From Pseudomonas cremoricolorata (GTDB taxonomy: Bacteria > Pseudomonadota > Gammaproteobacteria > Pseudomonadales > Pseudomonadaceae), in assembly GCF_000759535.1 (NCBI RefSeq), contig NZ_CP009455.1, positions 3,534,001-3,598,000 on the forward strand: DNA of 64,000 nucleotides. The letters are read 5' to 3'. The translations under genes were made by a program, and so were the position numbers. The first letter of the stretch is position 1; the number at the start of each line of letters is the position of its first letter. Under the pieces are notes generated by a model, which saw only the letters and a program-made list of their open reading frames with translations, was not told the origin of the DNA and made no database searches. Shown here one piece after another: positions 1 through 9,300 of the stretch.

Positions 1-346
1 CGCTGCCGTGCAGCTGCCGCGGGTGGGCGGCGAAGCGGTGGCGGTGCAGTTCCAGTTCCGTTACCTCGATCGCCTGGCCCTGGCCGAGTTGTTCGATCAG
101 TGGAACAGCACCCGGGAGACGCTGGCGGCACGTGCAGCGCAACCCGATACCCGCTGGGCTGAGATGACCGCCGACGAGATCGCCTTCCAGGCCGAACAGC
201 TCAAGGCGATCGTGCTGGGCTGGGAGCTGGACGATCCGTTCGACGATGCCGCCTTGCGTGAGCTGGTGCAGACCTGCGCTGGCGCACCCAAGGCGGTCAT
301 CGATGCCTATCAGGGCGCCTACAGCTCGGCTCGCCTGGGAAACTGA
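1..346 (+). CDS. Phage tail assembly chaperone, lambda G-like (5' end outside window)
   Basis: The open frame enters from the left edge and ends at TGA 344-346, so the start is missing. The visible 114 or so residues are acidic and helical, ending SSARLGN. Position directly before a DUF1799-like reading frame and the tape measure gene is that of lambda G, whose product coats the tape measure protein during tail assembly. The last sense codons form the heptamer G GGA AAC just before the stop, and the next reading frame lies at -1, as in lambda G/GT. Function is inferred from position and the frameshift arrangement; the sequence itself has no catalytic motif. Confidence 0.75.
   Translation, partial: AAVQLPRVGGEAVAVQFQFRYLDRLALAELFDQWNSTRETLAARAAQPDTRWAEMTADEIAFQAEQLKAIVLGWELDDPFDDAALRELVQTCAGAPKAVIDAYQGAYSSARLGN
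337..343 (+). other. Programmed -1 frameshift site (GGGAAAC) for the G-GT fusion
   Basis: The heptamer fits X XXY YYZ in the reading frame of the upstream gene (G GGA AAC) and is followed directly by that gene's TGA. Slipping one base back gives GGG AAA CTG AGG and continues to the stop at 658-660. Lambda uses GGGAAAG at the equivalent place. Seen directly: heptamer, phase, and the open -1 frame. Inferred: that it is used in vivo. Confidence 0.8.
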
Positions 347-660
347 GGGCCGCCGCCCGCGCGCTCTACAGCCCCAGTCCCCGGCTGGAGCAGTTGGCCG
401 CGTTCGGCCTGACCTCGTCCGACCTGGTCGCTGACGAGGTCGAGGTCTGGGCCGATGGATGGCCGGCGTTTCGTTTGTTCGAAGCGCTGGGCACCCAGTG
501 GCGGCTGGCACCCAGGGGGCCATCGGGTCTGGATTACACCACGCTGCCGGTCGTGGCCTCGATGCTTGGCATCGGGCGCCGCGACCTGGCTGCGCTGTTT
601 CCCGACCTGCGAGTCATGGAGGCCGAAGCGTTGGCCGTCATGACGCAATCCATGGAGTAG
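340..660 (+). CDS. T portion of tail chaperone GT (DUF1799-like), made by -1 frameshift
   Basis: This frame is open from the slip site to TAG 658-660 and encodes about 106 residues, including the segments LYSPSPRLEQLAAFGL and VVASMLGIGRRDLAALFPDL. It has no ATG and no ribosome site near its beginning; the first candidate start codon, a TTG, lies about 50 bases after the G stop. It sits at -1 relative to G. In lambda-like phages the T domain is made only as a G-T fusion and recruits the major tail protein to the chaperone-coated tape measure. The tape measure ATG follows three bases after the stop. Confidence 0.72.
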   Translation, partial: KLRAAARALYSPSPRLEQLAAFGLTSSDLVADEVEVWADGWPAFRLFEALGTQWRLAPRGPSGLDYTTLPVVASMLGIGRRDLAALFPDLRVMEAEALAVMTQSME

Positions 661-663
661 ACA

Positions 664-3081
664 ATGACAACGATTGCCGAATTGGGGATCCGGATTGACT
701 CCACACAGGCCGCCCAGGCGGCCATCAATCTCGACAAATATACCGCTGCGGTCAAACGCAGCGGCGAGGCAGCCGTCCAGGCCGGTCGCGCCTGGGACCT
801 GACCCTGAGCGGCCTGCAACGTAGCAGTGAGTCCCTGCAGCAGCAGCTCGAAACATTACAGTTCACCGCCCTCGACCTGCCGCAGCAAAGGGCCAGCCTA
901 GGCAACACGGCGCCATCGGCAGCGAGCACTGACGGTGGCGGGCTGATGGGCGTGCTCGAAGGCGCCAACACCACAGCCGACGCCTTCAGGAATGCCCGCG
1001 ATGCGGTCAACGAAGTGAGCGGAATGATGCCGCCGCTGGCCATGGGCGTGGGTACGGTCGCTGCCGGCGCTGGAGCGGCGGTCGCCGCGATCGGGGCACT
1101 GGCCTATGGCTATGTCGCCGGCATGCAGGAAACCGAGGCGTACAACCGGGCGTTGATTCTCAGCGGCGAAGTCGCGGGGGTGAGTGCCAATGCCCTGGCC
1201 GACATGGCCGAGCGTCTGGGTGGCGGCAGCGCCACGGTGGGCGAAGCCGCAGCGGCACTCGCCCAGCTGGCCGGCAGCGGCAAGATCGCCGGGGATAACT
1301 TCGAGCAGATCGCCAGCGCGGCGCTGGCCATGGAAGACGCCACCGGCAAGGCAGTGTCCACCACCGTCGACGAGTTCGTGAAAATCGCCGAGGACCCGGT
1401 CAGTGCTGCCCAGGCGCTCAACGACCAATACCACTTCCTGACGGCTTCGGTGTATTCGCAAATCGCTGCGCTGCAGGAACAGGGCGATGAAACCGGCGCG
1501 GCGCAGTTGCTCACCGAGACCTACGCGCAGACTCTTGAAAGCCGCTCGGCGCAAGTCACCGAGAACCTCGGCGCGGTGCAACGTGCCTGGCGCAGCATCA
1601 AGAACGAAGCGGCAGGGGCACTGGACACAGTACTCGATATCGGGCGCCAGACCACCGAAGCCCAGCAGATCGCCAAGCTTGAAGCCAAGCTGGCGCGGCC
1701 AGCGAACTATTCCACGCATCCGTACTTTGGGCCTGGCAGTAACCGCAAGGCGGATGAGCAGGAGCTGGAGCGCCTGAAGCTTGAGCTCAAGCAGTCCGAG
1801 GAGGCGGCTCGACTCAAAGCGCAGAAACAGCGCACTGAGGACGAGGCCATGGCGGGTGTGCAAGTGATCGCCCGCGAGGCCAAGGCATCGATCACGCAGG
1901 TCGAACGGTTGCAGAACCGTCTCGACGATTTGCATGCAGCACGCAACAAGGCGGCAGGCGCGGTCGGCGGGATCGCTTCTGATGTACAGGCGCAATTTGA
2001 ACGCAGCGACCGGGCCTTGCAGGCGCAGATCGAGCGCGCCAAACGCCAGACTACAACCCCAGCGCCTCGGTCGGCCGCCCCCCGCCCTGCAGCCCAGGCG
2101 CGCGCAGTCAGTGCACTGGAGGCCAAGCCCTGCACCTGCCCTGGCGAGACCGCGCGTCCGGCAAAGGTGCCAGCTACGGCCTGCGCAAATGAGCCAATGG
2201 AGAACGTCGATTATCGCCTCGGCAAGCCGCTGTTCACGCCGTTGCCAGGCCTGGAGCCGCCTGCGGACAAGGATGACGAGAAGGGTGAGAAGGACGCATC
2301 CAAGACCGCGCACAGTCTGGGCGAGATCGCAGTCATCTGGGGTGAGAGCGCGTCGAAGGCCTTCGAAAAATTCCGCAACCAGGGACAGGACGTCGCCAAG
2401 GACACCGAGGAGCTGTTCGCCAGGACCTTCACCTCGATGGAAGACGCCGTGGTTGCCTTCGCCACCACCGGCAAGTTTTCGTTCTCTGACTTCGCTCAGT
2501 CGGTGTTGGCCGACATGGCCAAGCTGGCGGCGCGCCAGGCTGCGTCGAGCTTGTTGTCGAGCCTGGCCGGGGCGGCGATCAACATGTTCACCAGTACACC
2601 TGCGGCAACTCCAGCCACATTTCCCACTATGGACAATTTCAACTTCGCACTCGAGCCGGGCCCGGACTTCGTGCCGAACACCCCTTTTTCCAAAGGCGGC
2701 TACACCGGCAACGGCGGCAAGTACGAGCCTGCCGGCATCGTCCATGGCGGTGAGTTCGTCCTGCGCAAGGAAATCGTCAGCCGTCCCGGCATGCGCGACT
2801 ACCTGGAAAACCTTAACGGCGGCGGCGCCATCGACAGTGGTGGCGGCAGTGCCAGCCAGCCCTTGCTGATGCAGATGACGACGGGCGGTGGCACGGCGAT
2901 TCAGGTCAGCACGCAGGTCAACGTCCATACCCAGGATCGCAGCGGGCAGGGCATGCAGCTCGACCAGCAGACCCTGCAACAGCAGATGGAGAAACAGATG
3001 AAAAGCGCAGCAGAACGGGCGGTGGCCGATTCCTGGCGACCGGGCGGCCTGAGTCATCGCAGCAGTCAAGGGAGGCGCTGA
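664..3081 (+). CDS. Phage tail tape measure protein (lambda H-like)
   Basis: An 805-aa protein that sets tail length and is thought to enter the cell envelope during DNA ejection. A glycine/alanine-rich hydrophobic stretch lies near residues 120-155. A long charged helical region follows (about 340-480), then a proline/alanine-rich linker with a CTCPGE segment. Residues about 588-635 (SMEDAVVAFATTGKFSFSDF) resemble the lambda gpH C-terminal domain. The start lies three bases after the GT stop. For lambda-type phages tail length scales with tape measure length, so 805 aa suggests a tail somewhat shorter than lambda's (gpH 853 aa). Confidence 0.9.
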   Translation: MTTIAELGIRIDSTQAAQAAINLDKYTAAVKRSGEAAVQAGRAWDLTLSGLQRSSESLQQQLETLQFTALDLPQQRASLGNTAPSAASTDGGGLMGVLEGANTTADAFRNARDAVNEVSGMMPPLAMGVGTVAAGAGAAVAAIGALAYGYVAGMQETEAYNRALILSGEVAGVSANALADMAERLGGGSATVGEAAAALAQLAGSGKIAGDNFEQIASAALAMEDATGKAVSTTVDEFVKIAEDPVSAAQALNDQYHFLTASVYSQIAALQEQGDETGAAQLLTETYAQTLESRSAQVTENLGAVQRAWRSIKNEAAGALDTVLDIGRQTTEAQQIAKLEAKLARPANYSTHPYFGPGSNRKADEQELERLKLELKQSEEAARLKAQKQRTEDEAMAGVQVIAREAKASITQVERLQNRLDDLHAARNKAAGAVGGIASDVQAQFERSDRALQAQIERAKRQTTTPAPRSAAPRPAAQARAVSALEAKPCTCPGETARPAKVPATACANEPMENVDYRLGKPLFTPLPGLEPPADKDDEKGEKDASKTAHSLGEIAVIWGESASKAFEKFRNQGQDVAKDTEELFARTFTSMEDAVVAFATTGKFSFSDFAQSVLADMAKLAARQAASSLLSSLAGAAINMFTSTPAATPATFPTMDNFNFALEPGPDFVPNTPFSKGGYTGNGGKYEPAGIVHGGEFVLRKEIVSRPGMRDYLENLNGGGAIDSGGGSASQPLLMQMTTGGGTAIQVSTQVNVHTQDRSGQGMQLDQQTLQQQMEKQMKSAAERAVADSWRPGGLSHRSSQGRR

Positions 3082-3419
3082 TGGCAATCGAAACCTTTAC
3101 CTGGCCGACCGAGCGTGGCGAGGCCGCCGAGATTCAATACCGCACCCGCGAAGCACGCTTCGCCGGGGGCTACCGGCAAGTGGTCGGCGACGGCCCGAAC
3201 AACCGCGAAGACCGTTACCCGGTGACCCTCACCGGCTCGGCGGCCGAGTTGCGCACGATCCTGGCATTTTTCGATCGGCATGCTGGCGCCAAGGCCTTCC
3301 TGTGGACGCCACCGCTGGGTGGCACCGGTTTGTTCACCTGCGCCGATCCGCGTCCGACGCCGATCGGTGCCGGCCTGTTCAAGCTCAGCGCCACCTTCGC
3401 CCGTGCGTTTCATCCCTGA
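3081..3419 (+). CDS. Phage minor tail protein M-like
   Basis: A 112-aa protein with the pattern of lambda gpM: an N-terminal TWP/T-E-R-G strand, a central VGDGPNNREDRYPVTLTG segment, a short FFDRHAGAKAFLWTPP motif and a beta-rich C terminus. gpM is a tail-tip hub protein that joins the distal tube to the L/J complex. Its ATG overlaps the last base of the tape measure stop codon, and L begins nine bases after its stop, so tape measure, M and L are probably translationally coupled. Confidence 0.87.
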   Translation: MAIETFTWPTERGEAAEIQYRTREARFAGGYRQVVGDGPNNREDRYPVTLTGSAAELRTILAFFDRHAGAKAFLWTPPLGGTGLFTCADPRPTPIGAGLFKLSATFARAFHP

Positions 3420-3428
3420 GGAGGTCAT

Positions 3429-4178
3429 ATGTCATTGATCAAAGACCTGCAGAGCCTGGAGCCGGGCAACGAGGTGCTGTTGTTCGAGCTCGATGGCTCG
3501 GAATTCGGCACCGACGTGCTGCGCTTCCACGGCCATGCCATTGCCCACAGCGCTGAAGAACTGCGCCAGGCCGGCGCCGATGCCGACCAACTGCCGGCCA
3601 AGTCGATCTGGTGGCAGGGCCAGGAATACGCCGCCTGGCCGATGCAGCTCGACGGCATCGCCGCCAATGGCGATGGCACGGCAGTGCGACCCACGCTCAC
3701 CGTCGGCAACATCGGCGGGCGCATCACCGCGCTGTGCCTGGCCTTCGACAACCTGCTGGAGTTTCGCCTGACCATCCGCCATACCCTGGCGCATTACCTG
3801 GATGCCGCCAATTTCCCCGAGGGCAACACCCAGGCCGACCCCAACGAGGAGGCCATCGAGGTCTGGTACATCGATCAGAAAGTCTCGGAGAACGGTACTG
3901 CGGTCAGCTGGGAGCTGGCCAGCCCCGGCGATGTGGGCGGCGAGAGCATTGGCCGACAGATGACTCAGCTCTGCCACTGGGCGATGACCGCGGGCTACCG
4001 TGGCCCTGATTGCGGTTACACCGGCGCCTATTTCGACCTGGACGGCAAGCCCACCGACGATCCTGCCAAAGACCACTGCAACGGTTGCCTGGACTCAGGC
4101 TGCACGGTGCGCTGGGGCCGTGGCAACCCTATCCCTTTCGGCGGCTTTCCCGCCGTCTCGCTGATTGCGCGGAGTTGA
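3429..4178 (+). CDS. Phage minor tail protein L-like (Fe-S tail-tip protein)
   Basis: A 249-aa protein of lambda gpL type, part of the tail-tip hub. Four cysteines near the C terminus (residues 195, 217, 220 and 225, in the contexts PDCGY, HCNGC and SGCTV) match the conserved set that binds an iron-sulfur cluster in lambda gpL; cluster binding here is inferred from that family. The gene follows M after an AGGAGG-type site and is followed two bases later by K. Confidence 0.9.
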   Translation: MSLIKDLQSLEPGNEVLLFELDGSEFGTDVLRFHGHAIAHSAEELRQAGADADQLPAKSIWWQGQEYAAWPMQLDGIAANGDGTAVRPTLTVGNIGGRITALCLAFDNLLEFRLTIRHTLAHYLDAANFPEGNTQADPNEEAIEVWYIDQKVSENGTAVSWELASPGDVGGESIGRQMTQLCHWAMTAGYRGPDCGYTGAYFDLDGKPTDDPAKDHCNGCLDSGCTVRWGRGNPIPFGGFPAVSLIARS

Positions 4179-4180
4179 TC

Positions 4181-4945
4181 ATGCACCCTGAGCTTCTCCA
4201 CGCCGTGCAGCTGCACGCCGCCGCGCAGTACCCCCGCGAGTGTTGCGGGCTGGTGGTTGCCGTCGGCGAGCAGCAGCGCTACCTGCCGTGCGACAACGTC
4301 GCCGGCGACCCCAGCGAGGCATTTCGCATCAGCCCCGAGCAGTACGCCGAGGCAGAGGACACTGGCGAGATCATCGCCATCGTCCATTCCCATCCTGACG
4401 CCACCAGCCAGCCATCGCCCCGTGACCTGGCGATGTGCGAAGCCAGTGGCCTACCGTGGCACATCCTGTCCTGGCCGGAAGGCGATCTGCGCACGCTGAC
4501 CCCCACCGGCCATACGCCCTTGCTCGGACGCCCGTTCGTTCACGGCGCCTGGGATTGCTGGCAGGTCTGCGCCGACTGGTACCAGCGTGAGTGGGGCCTG
4601 AGCTTTCCCAGCTATGCAAGGGAGGAGGGTTGGTGGGAGCACGCCGACGGTCCCAGTCTGTACGAGCAGGCCTATGCGGCGGCGGGCTTTCATCAGGTCA
4701 GCGAGCCACAGCGCGGCGACCTGATCGTCATGGCCATCGGCCGCACCGCCCACCCGAACCACGCGGGTATCTACCTGGGCAACGATCCGGGTTTGCCTGA
4801 AGAGTCCAGCGAGGTGTATGGCGCCGGGCCCTTTTTGCTGCATCACCTGCTGGGCCGACCTTCGGAACTGATCGTGTTTGGCGGGCCCTGGCTTGAGCGG
4901 ACGCGGTTGGTGTTGCGGCATGAAAGCGCCACAACCGATTCATGA
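4181..4945 (+). CDS. Phage tail assembly protein K-like: JAMM plus NlpC/P60 peptidase
   Basis: A 254-aa two-domain protein. The N-terminal JAMM/Mov34 domain has a complete HxHx7Sx2D metal motif (His69, His71, Ser79, Asp82). The C-terminal NlpC/P60 domain has Cys126 (GAWDCW) and His194 (PNHAGIYLG). In lambda-like phages this protein is needed for tail assembly and is a candidate murein hydrolase and processing protease. The ATG at 4181 was chosen because it lies two bases after the L stop; the frame stays open further upstream but without a better start. Both active sites look intact. Confidence 0.9.
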   Translation: MHPELLHAVQLHAAAQYPRECCGLVVAVGEQQRYLPCDNVAGDPSEAFRISPEQYAEAEDTGEIIAIVHSHPDATSQPSPRDLAMCEASGLPWHILSWPEGDLRTLTPTGHTPLLGRPFVHGAWDCWQVCADWYQREWGLSFPSYAREEGWWEHADGPSLYEQAYAAAGFHQVSEPQRGDLIVMAIGRTAHPNHAGIYLGNDPGLPEESSEVYGAGPFLLHHLLGRPSELIVFGGPWLERTRLVLRHESATTDS

Positions 4946-5030
4946 TCGACTGCGTCCGAGCACGGCGCATTTGCTGCCCATTGCAGGCCCTTGCCCAGTC
5001 GTGCCCTTGATCGAACGCACGTCTATCGAG

Positions 5031-5051
5031 CCGCCGCAAGGCGGTTTTTTT
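5031..5051 (+). terminator. Hairpin plus T7 run between K and I (cassette copy 1)
   Basis: CCGCC, loop GCAA, GGCGG, then seven Ts, followed five bases later by a GGAG ribosome site and the ATG of the I gene. It has the form of a short intrinsic terminator but lies inside the tail operon. Two close relatives precede the J gene and the gene at 16477. Confidence 0.65.
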
Positions 5052-5067
5052 CGTTTGGAGAAAGACC

Positions 5068-5697
5068 ATGAACGCAACCGCGGCTCATTACGAGCCCCTT
5101 ACCGTGATCAAACTCTCCGGTTCCCTGGCCAGGCGTTTCGGCCGCACCCATCGACGGGCGATCGATTCAGGCTCCAGCTGGGAGGTGTTCCAGGCGCTGA
5201 AAAGTACCCTGGCAGGCTTCGAGCAAGAGATCAGGCGCCTCGACCGCCTGGGCCTGCGCTTTGCGGTGTTCCGCAACCAGCAGAATGTCGGTGCCGATGC
5301 CTTCGCCCGTTCCGGCACCCGCGAGCTGCGCATCGTGCCGGTGCTCGGTGGCAGCAAGCGCGCCGGTGGCATGCAGACGGTCATTGGCCTGGCGCTGATC
5401 ATCGTCGCGTCGATCGCCTCGGGCGGCCTGGGCGCAGCATTTGCCGCCAGCGCCGGTGGCTGGGGCTCGGTGGCCGTGGCCGGGGCATCCATGGCACTGG
5501 GCGGGGTGATGCAGCTGCTCAGCCCGCAGGCTCAGGGCCTGTCGACCAGCGCCGCTGCCGAGAATCGGCCGTCCTATGCCTTCGGTTCGGCGCGCAACAC
5601 CACCGCCAGCGGCAATCCGGTGCCGATCTGCATCGGCCAGCGGCGCTGGGGCGGGGCGATCATTTCCGCTTCCATCGAGGCGCAGGACAAAGCCTAG
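5068..5697 (+). CDS. Phage tail assembly protein I-like, intact copy
   Basis: A 209-aa protein of the lambda gpI family, needed for tail-tip assembly but with no known enzymatic role. The N-terminal half is ubiquitin-fold-like (VIKLSGSLARRFGR to LRIVPVLGGSKRAGG). A hydrophobic glycine-rich segment spans about residues 110-155. The C-terminal tail contains NTTASGNPVPICIGQRRWGG. A second, broken copy follows after 26 bases and shares nearly the same first 16 and last 33 residues. Confidence 0.87.
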   Translation: MNATAAHYEPLTVIKLSGSLARRFGRTHRRAIDSGSSWEVFQALKSTLAGFEQEIRRLDRLGLRFAVFRNQQNVGADAFARSGTRELRIVPVLGGSKRAGGMQTVIGLALIIVASIASGGLGAAFAASAGGWGSVAVAGASMALGGVMQLLSPQAQGLSTSAAAENRPSYAFGSARNTTASGNPVPICIGQRRWGGAIISASIEAQDKA

Positions 5698-5723
5698 GCC
5701 GCTTTCATCACAGGAATGACACC

Positions 5724-6334
5724 ATGAACGCAACTGCGGCTCATTACGAGCCCATCACCGTAATCAAGTTGTACGGGGCGCTGGGCAAGGCGTTCGGCAA
5801 GGTTCATCGGCGGGTGCTGCAGGTGCGCAACGTCGGCGATGCCTATCGCGCCCTCAGCGTGACCCTGCCAGGCTTCGACGAGGCCATCAGCCGACTCGAC
5901 CGCCTGGGCATGACCTTCGCCATCTTTCGCAACGGGCGCAACATCACCGCAGAGGAGTTCCAGCGCGGCGGCATCCGCGAAATCCGCATCGTGCCGGTTG
6001 CCCAGGGCAGCAAGCGCGCCGGCACGCTGCAGACGGTCATCGGCGCGGTGCTGGTGGCTGCAGCGTTCGTACTGAGCTTCACCCCGTTCGCGGGGTGTCG
6101 CCATTTCTCTACAAGGCCGGCGCCGTCATGCTGCTCGGCGGCGTGGTGCAGATGCTCAGCCCCCAGGCCAAGGGCCTGTCGATGAGCGGCTCACCCCGCA
6201 ACCTGCCGTCATACGCCTTCGGCAGCGCCCGCAACACCACCGCCAGCGGCAACCCGGTGCCGATCTGCATCGGCCAGCGGCGCTGGGGTGGGGCCATCAT
6301 TTCTGCCTCGATCGAGGCGCAGGACAAGGCCTGA
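5724..6334 (+). pseudogene. Second copy of tail assembly protein I, frameshifted
   Basis: The frame opens with the same residues as the first copy (MNATAAHYEP, then I for L) and stays homologous through SKRAGTLQTVIGAVLV. It then runs into unrelated sequence after TPFAG. The homologous C-terminal half, from SPFLYKAGAVMLLGG to the identical SIEAQDKA end, continues in the -1 frame. The break is at the four-G run near 6092-6095, inside the perfect hairpin CCCCG-TTCG-CGGGG. One added G, or a -1 slip, would restore a 203-aa protein. It may be a true pseudogene, a sequencing error, or ribosomal frameshifting; the slip sequence is not a canonical heptamer. Confidence 0.75.
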
Positions 6335-6360
6335 GGCCTCAAGCCTGACTCGTCAACCCG

Positions 6361-6380
6361 CCGCCCTAGGGCGGTTTTTT
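6361..6380 (+). terminator. Hairpin plus T6 run before J (cassette copy 2)
   Basis: CCGCC, loop CTAG, GGCGG, then six Ts, then ATTGCCCGGAGG and the ATG of J at 6398. The segment from the 3' arm to the ribosome site closely matches the cassette at 16438. It looks like an intrinsic terminator immediately before a gene start. Confidence 0.65.
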
Positions 6381-6397
6381 ATTGCCCGGAGGAAAGC

Positions 6398-9300
6398 ATG
6401 GGCGGATCAGCTCACCTGGACATCACTGGCGCCAAAGGCGGCCAGAAACAGCCCAAGGCCCCGGTCGAGGCCCCCGACAGCCTACAATCGACCAACATCG
6501 CCAAGATTCTTCTGGCCGTCGGTGAAGGCGAGTTCGACGGCGTTCCGACCGACCGCGACATTTACCTGGACAACACGCCGATCAGAGACGCCAACGGCAC
6601 CGTCAACTTCCCTGGGGTGAAATGGGAATGGCGCAGCGGCAGCGTCGAACAGGCCTACATCCAGGGCATCCCGGCGGTGGAGAACGAGATCAGCGTCGGC
6701 CTTGAGCTGCGCAGCGACAATCCGTTCAGCCGCGCCCTCAGCGACCCGAAACTGTCGGCCGTGCGGGTGCGCCTGGCCTGGCCACGGCTGCTGCGCCAGG
6801 ACAGCAACGGCAACACCAATGGCTATCGCATTGAATACGCCATCGACATCGCCACCGACGGCGGTGCCTACGTCGAGGCGCACCGCGGGGCGGTGGACGG
6901 CAAGACCAACAACGGCTACCAGCGCTCGGTGCGGGTCAACCTGCCGTCGGCCAGTTCCGGCTGGATGCTGCGCGTGCGCCGCCTGACCGCCAACGCCAAC
7001 AGCGGCAGTATCGCCGACACCATGAACATCGCCGGCTACACCGAAATCATCGACCATAAGCTGCGCTACCCGAACACCGCGTTGCTGTACCTGGAGTTCG
7101 ATGCCCAGCAGTTCCAGAACATCCCCGCGGTGACGGTCAACTGCAAGGCCAAACGCTGGCCGGTGCCCAGCAACTACGACCCCATCGCGCGCACCTACAG
7201 CGGCATCTGGGACGGCACTTTCAAACAGGCCTGGACCAACAACCCGGCCCTGGTCACCTATGGCCTGTGCGTGGAAAACCGCTTCGGCCTGGGCAAGCGC
7301 ATCAAGCCGTGGATGGTCGACAAATGGGAGATGTACCGCATCGCCCAGTACTGTGACCAGCGCGTCCCTGACGGCACCGGCGGGGAGGAACCGCGGTTTC
7401 TCTGCGACCTCAACCTGCAGGGCCGCGCCGAGGCCTGGACCCTGCTGCGCGATCTGTCGGCGATCTACCGCGGCATGGTCTATTGGGCCCATGGCGCCCT
7501 GTTCATGCAGGCCGACATGCCCCGCGCGCGGGACATCGACTATGTCTTCACCCGCGCCAACGTCATCGACGGCGAGTTCATCTATGGCGGTGCCGAGCGC
7601 AGCAGCCACTACAGCCGCGCGCTGGTCAGCTACGACAACCCGGCGAACAATTACGACACCGATGTCATCGCAGTCACCGACCCAGCCCTGCAACGTCGCT
7701 ACCGCGACCGCCCGATCGAGCTGTCGGCCATCGCCTGTACCCGCGCCTCCGAAGCCCAGCGCCGTGGCAAATGGGCGCTGCTGAGCAACGACCAGGACCG
7801 CACCGTGACCTTCCGCACCGGCATGGAAGGGCGCATCCCGCTGCCAGGGCACGTCATTCCGGTGGCCGATGAGCTGGTCGCCGGGCGTGCCAACGGCGGA
7901 CGCATCAGCGCTGCCAGCGGGCGCGTCGTCACCCTCGACCGCGATACGCCGATCAAGGCCGGCGATCGCCTGATCGTCAACCTGCCCAACGGCACGGCCC
8001 AGGCGCGCACCGTGCGCTCGGTGCGTGGCCGTGCGGTGACGCTGACGGTGGCCTATAGCGTGCAGCCCGAGCCGCACCTGCAATGGGCCATCGACTACGC
8101 CGACCTTGCGGTGCAACTGTTCCGTGTGCTCAAGACCACTCGCACCGCCCAAGGCGATTTCGAGATCACCGCGCTGGAGTTCAACCCCAGCAAGTTCGCC
8201 GCCATCGACACCGGTGCCAAGCTCGACGCGACCCCGGTCAGTGTGCTGCCGAGCAGCACCGTGGCAGCGCCTGCCAGCGTTGCCCTGAGCGCCGCCCATG
8301 CGGTGGACCAGGGCATCGCCGTCACTACCCTGACCATCGCCTGGCCTGCGGTAGCCGGCGCGGGCGGTTATGAGGTGGAGTGGCGCAAGGACAACGGCAA
8401 CTGGATCCGTTTGCCGCGCACAGGTGCCACCTCGGTCGAGGTGGTGGGCATCTATGCCGGCGATTACCAGGCCCGGGTGCGTGCGGTCAGCGCCCTGGAG
8501 ATCAGCTCCAGCTGGCGCGACTCGCCCTTGACCACGCTCAAGGGCAAGCAGGGCGTGCCGCCAGCGGTGACCAGCCTGACCACCCAGAGCCAGCTGTTCG
8601 GCATCGCCCTGAAATGGACCTTGCCGAACGGCGCCGAAGATACCCAGCGCACCGAGCTGTGGTACAGCGAGGGCAGCGACCGGGCCAAGGCCAGCAAGCT
8701 GGCCGACCTCGCTTACCCGCAGGACAAGCATGTGCTGCAAGGCCTGCGTGCCGGGCAACGCTTCTTCTTCTGGGCGCGTCTGGTCGACCGCCTGGGCAAC
8801 CTCGGCGCCTGGTTCCCGGCTGACGGCAAGCTGGTCACCGGCGTGGCCAGCGCCGAGGCCGGGCCTATTCTCGAACAGATCAAAGAGCAGATCACCGCCA
8901 GCGAGCTGGGCAAGGAACTGCTCAAGGAAATCGACAAGATCTCCGCGCCAGCGACACTTGCCGGCTCGGTCAATGCCCGGCTAAGCGAGGTGCAGACCCA
9001 GGTGCAGACCGATCTGGGCACTGTGCGCAACGACGTCGGCCAGGTCAGGCAGACCGTGCAAAACCTCGATGCCGAGCTTGAGCGCAGCGTCAGTACGCTG
9101 GAGGCCGAGATTGATCGCAGTGCAGCCAGCCTAGACGCCAATGTGCGGCAGGTTGGCCAGCAACTGGAGCAGGTGCGCGGCAACCTGCAAACGCAGATTA
9201 CCGACCTCGACGCCATTGCCCGCTCAGTGCCTTATGCCAAGGGCAAGGTCTACAGCAGCGGACAGAGCGTGCAGGGCGCCGACGGCAGGTTGTACCAGGC

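Noticed and set aside
898..3087. Long minus-strand open frame of 729 codons opposite the tape measure gene
   Set aside because: High-GC antisense shadow; no ribosome site, no family resemblance, and the + strand gene is clear.
6083..6098. Terminator CCCCG-TTCG-CGGGG inside the second I gene
   Set aside because: No T-run follows; better explained as a structure at the frameshift point.
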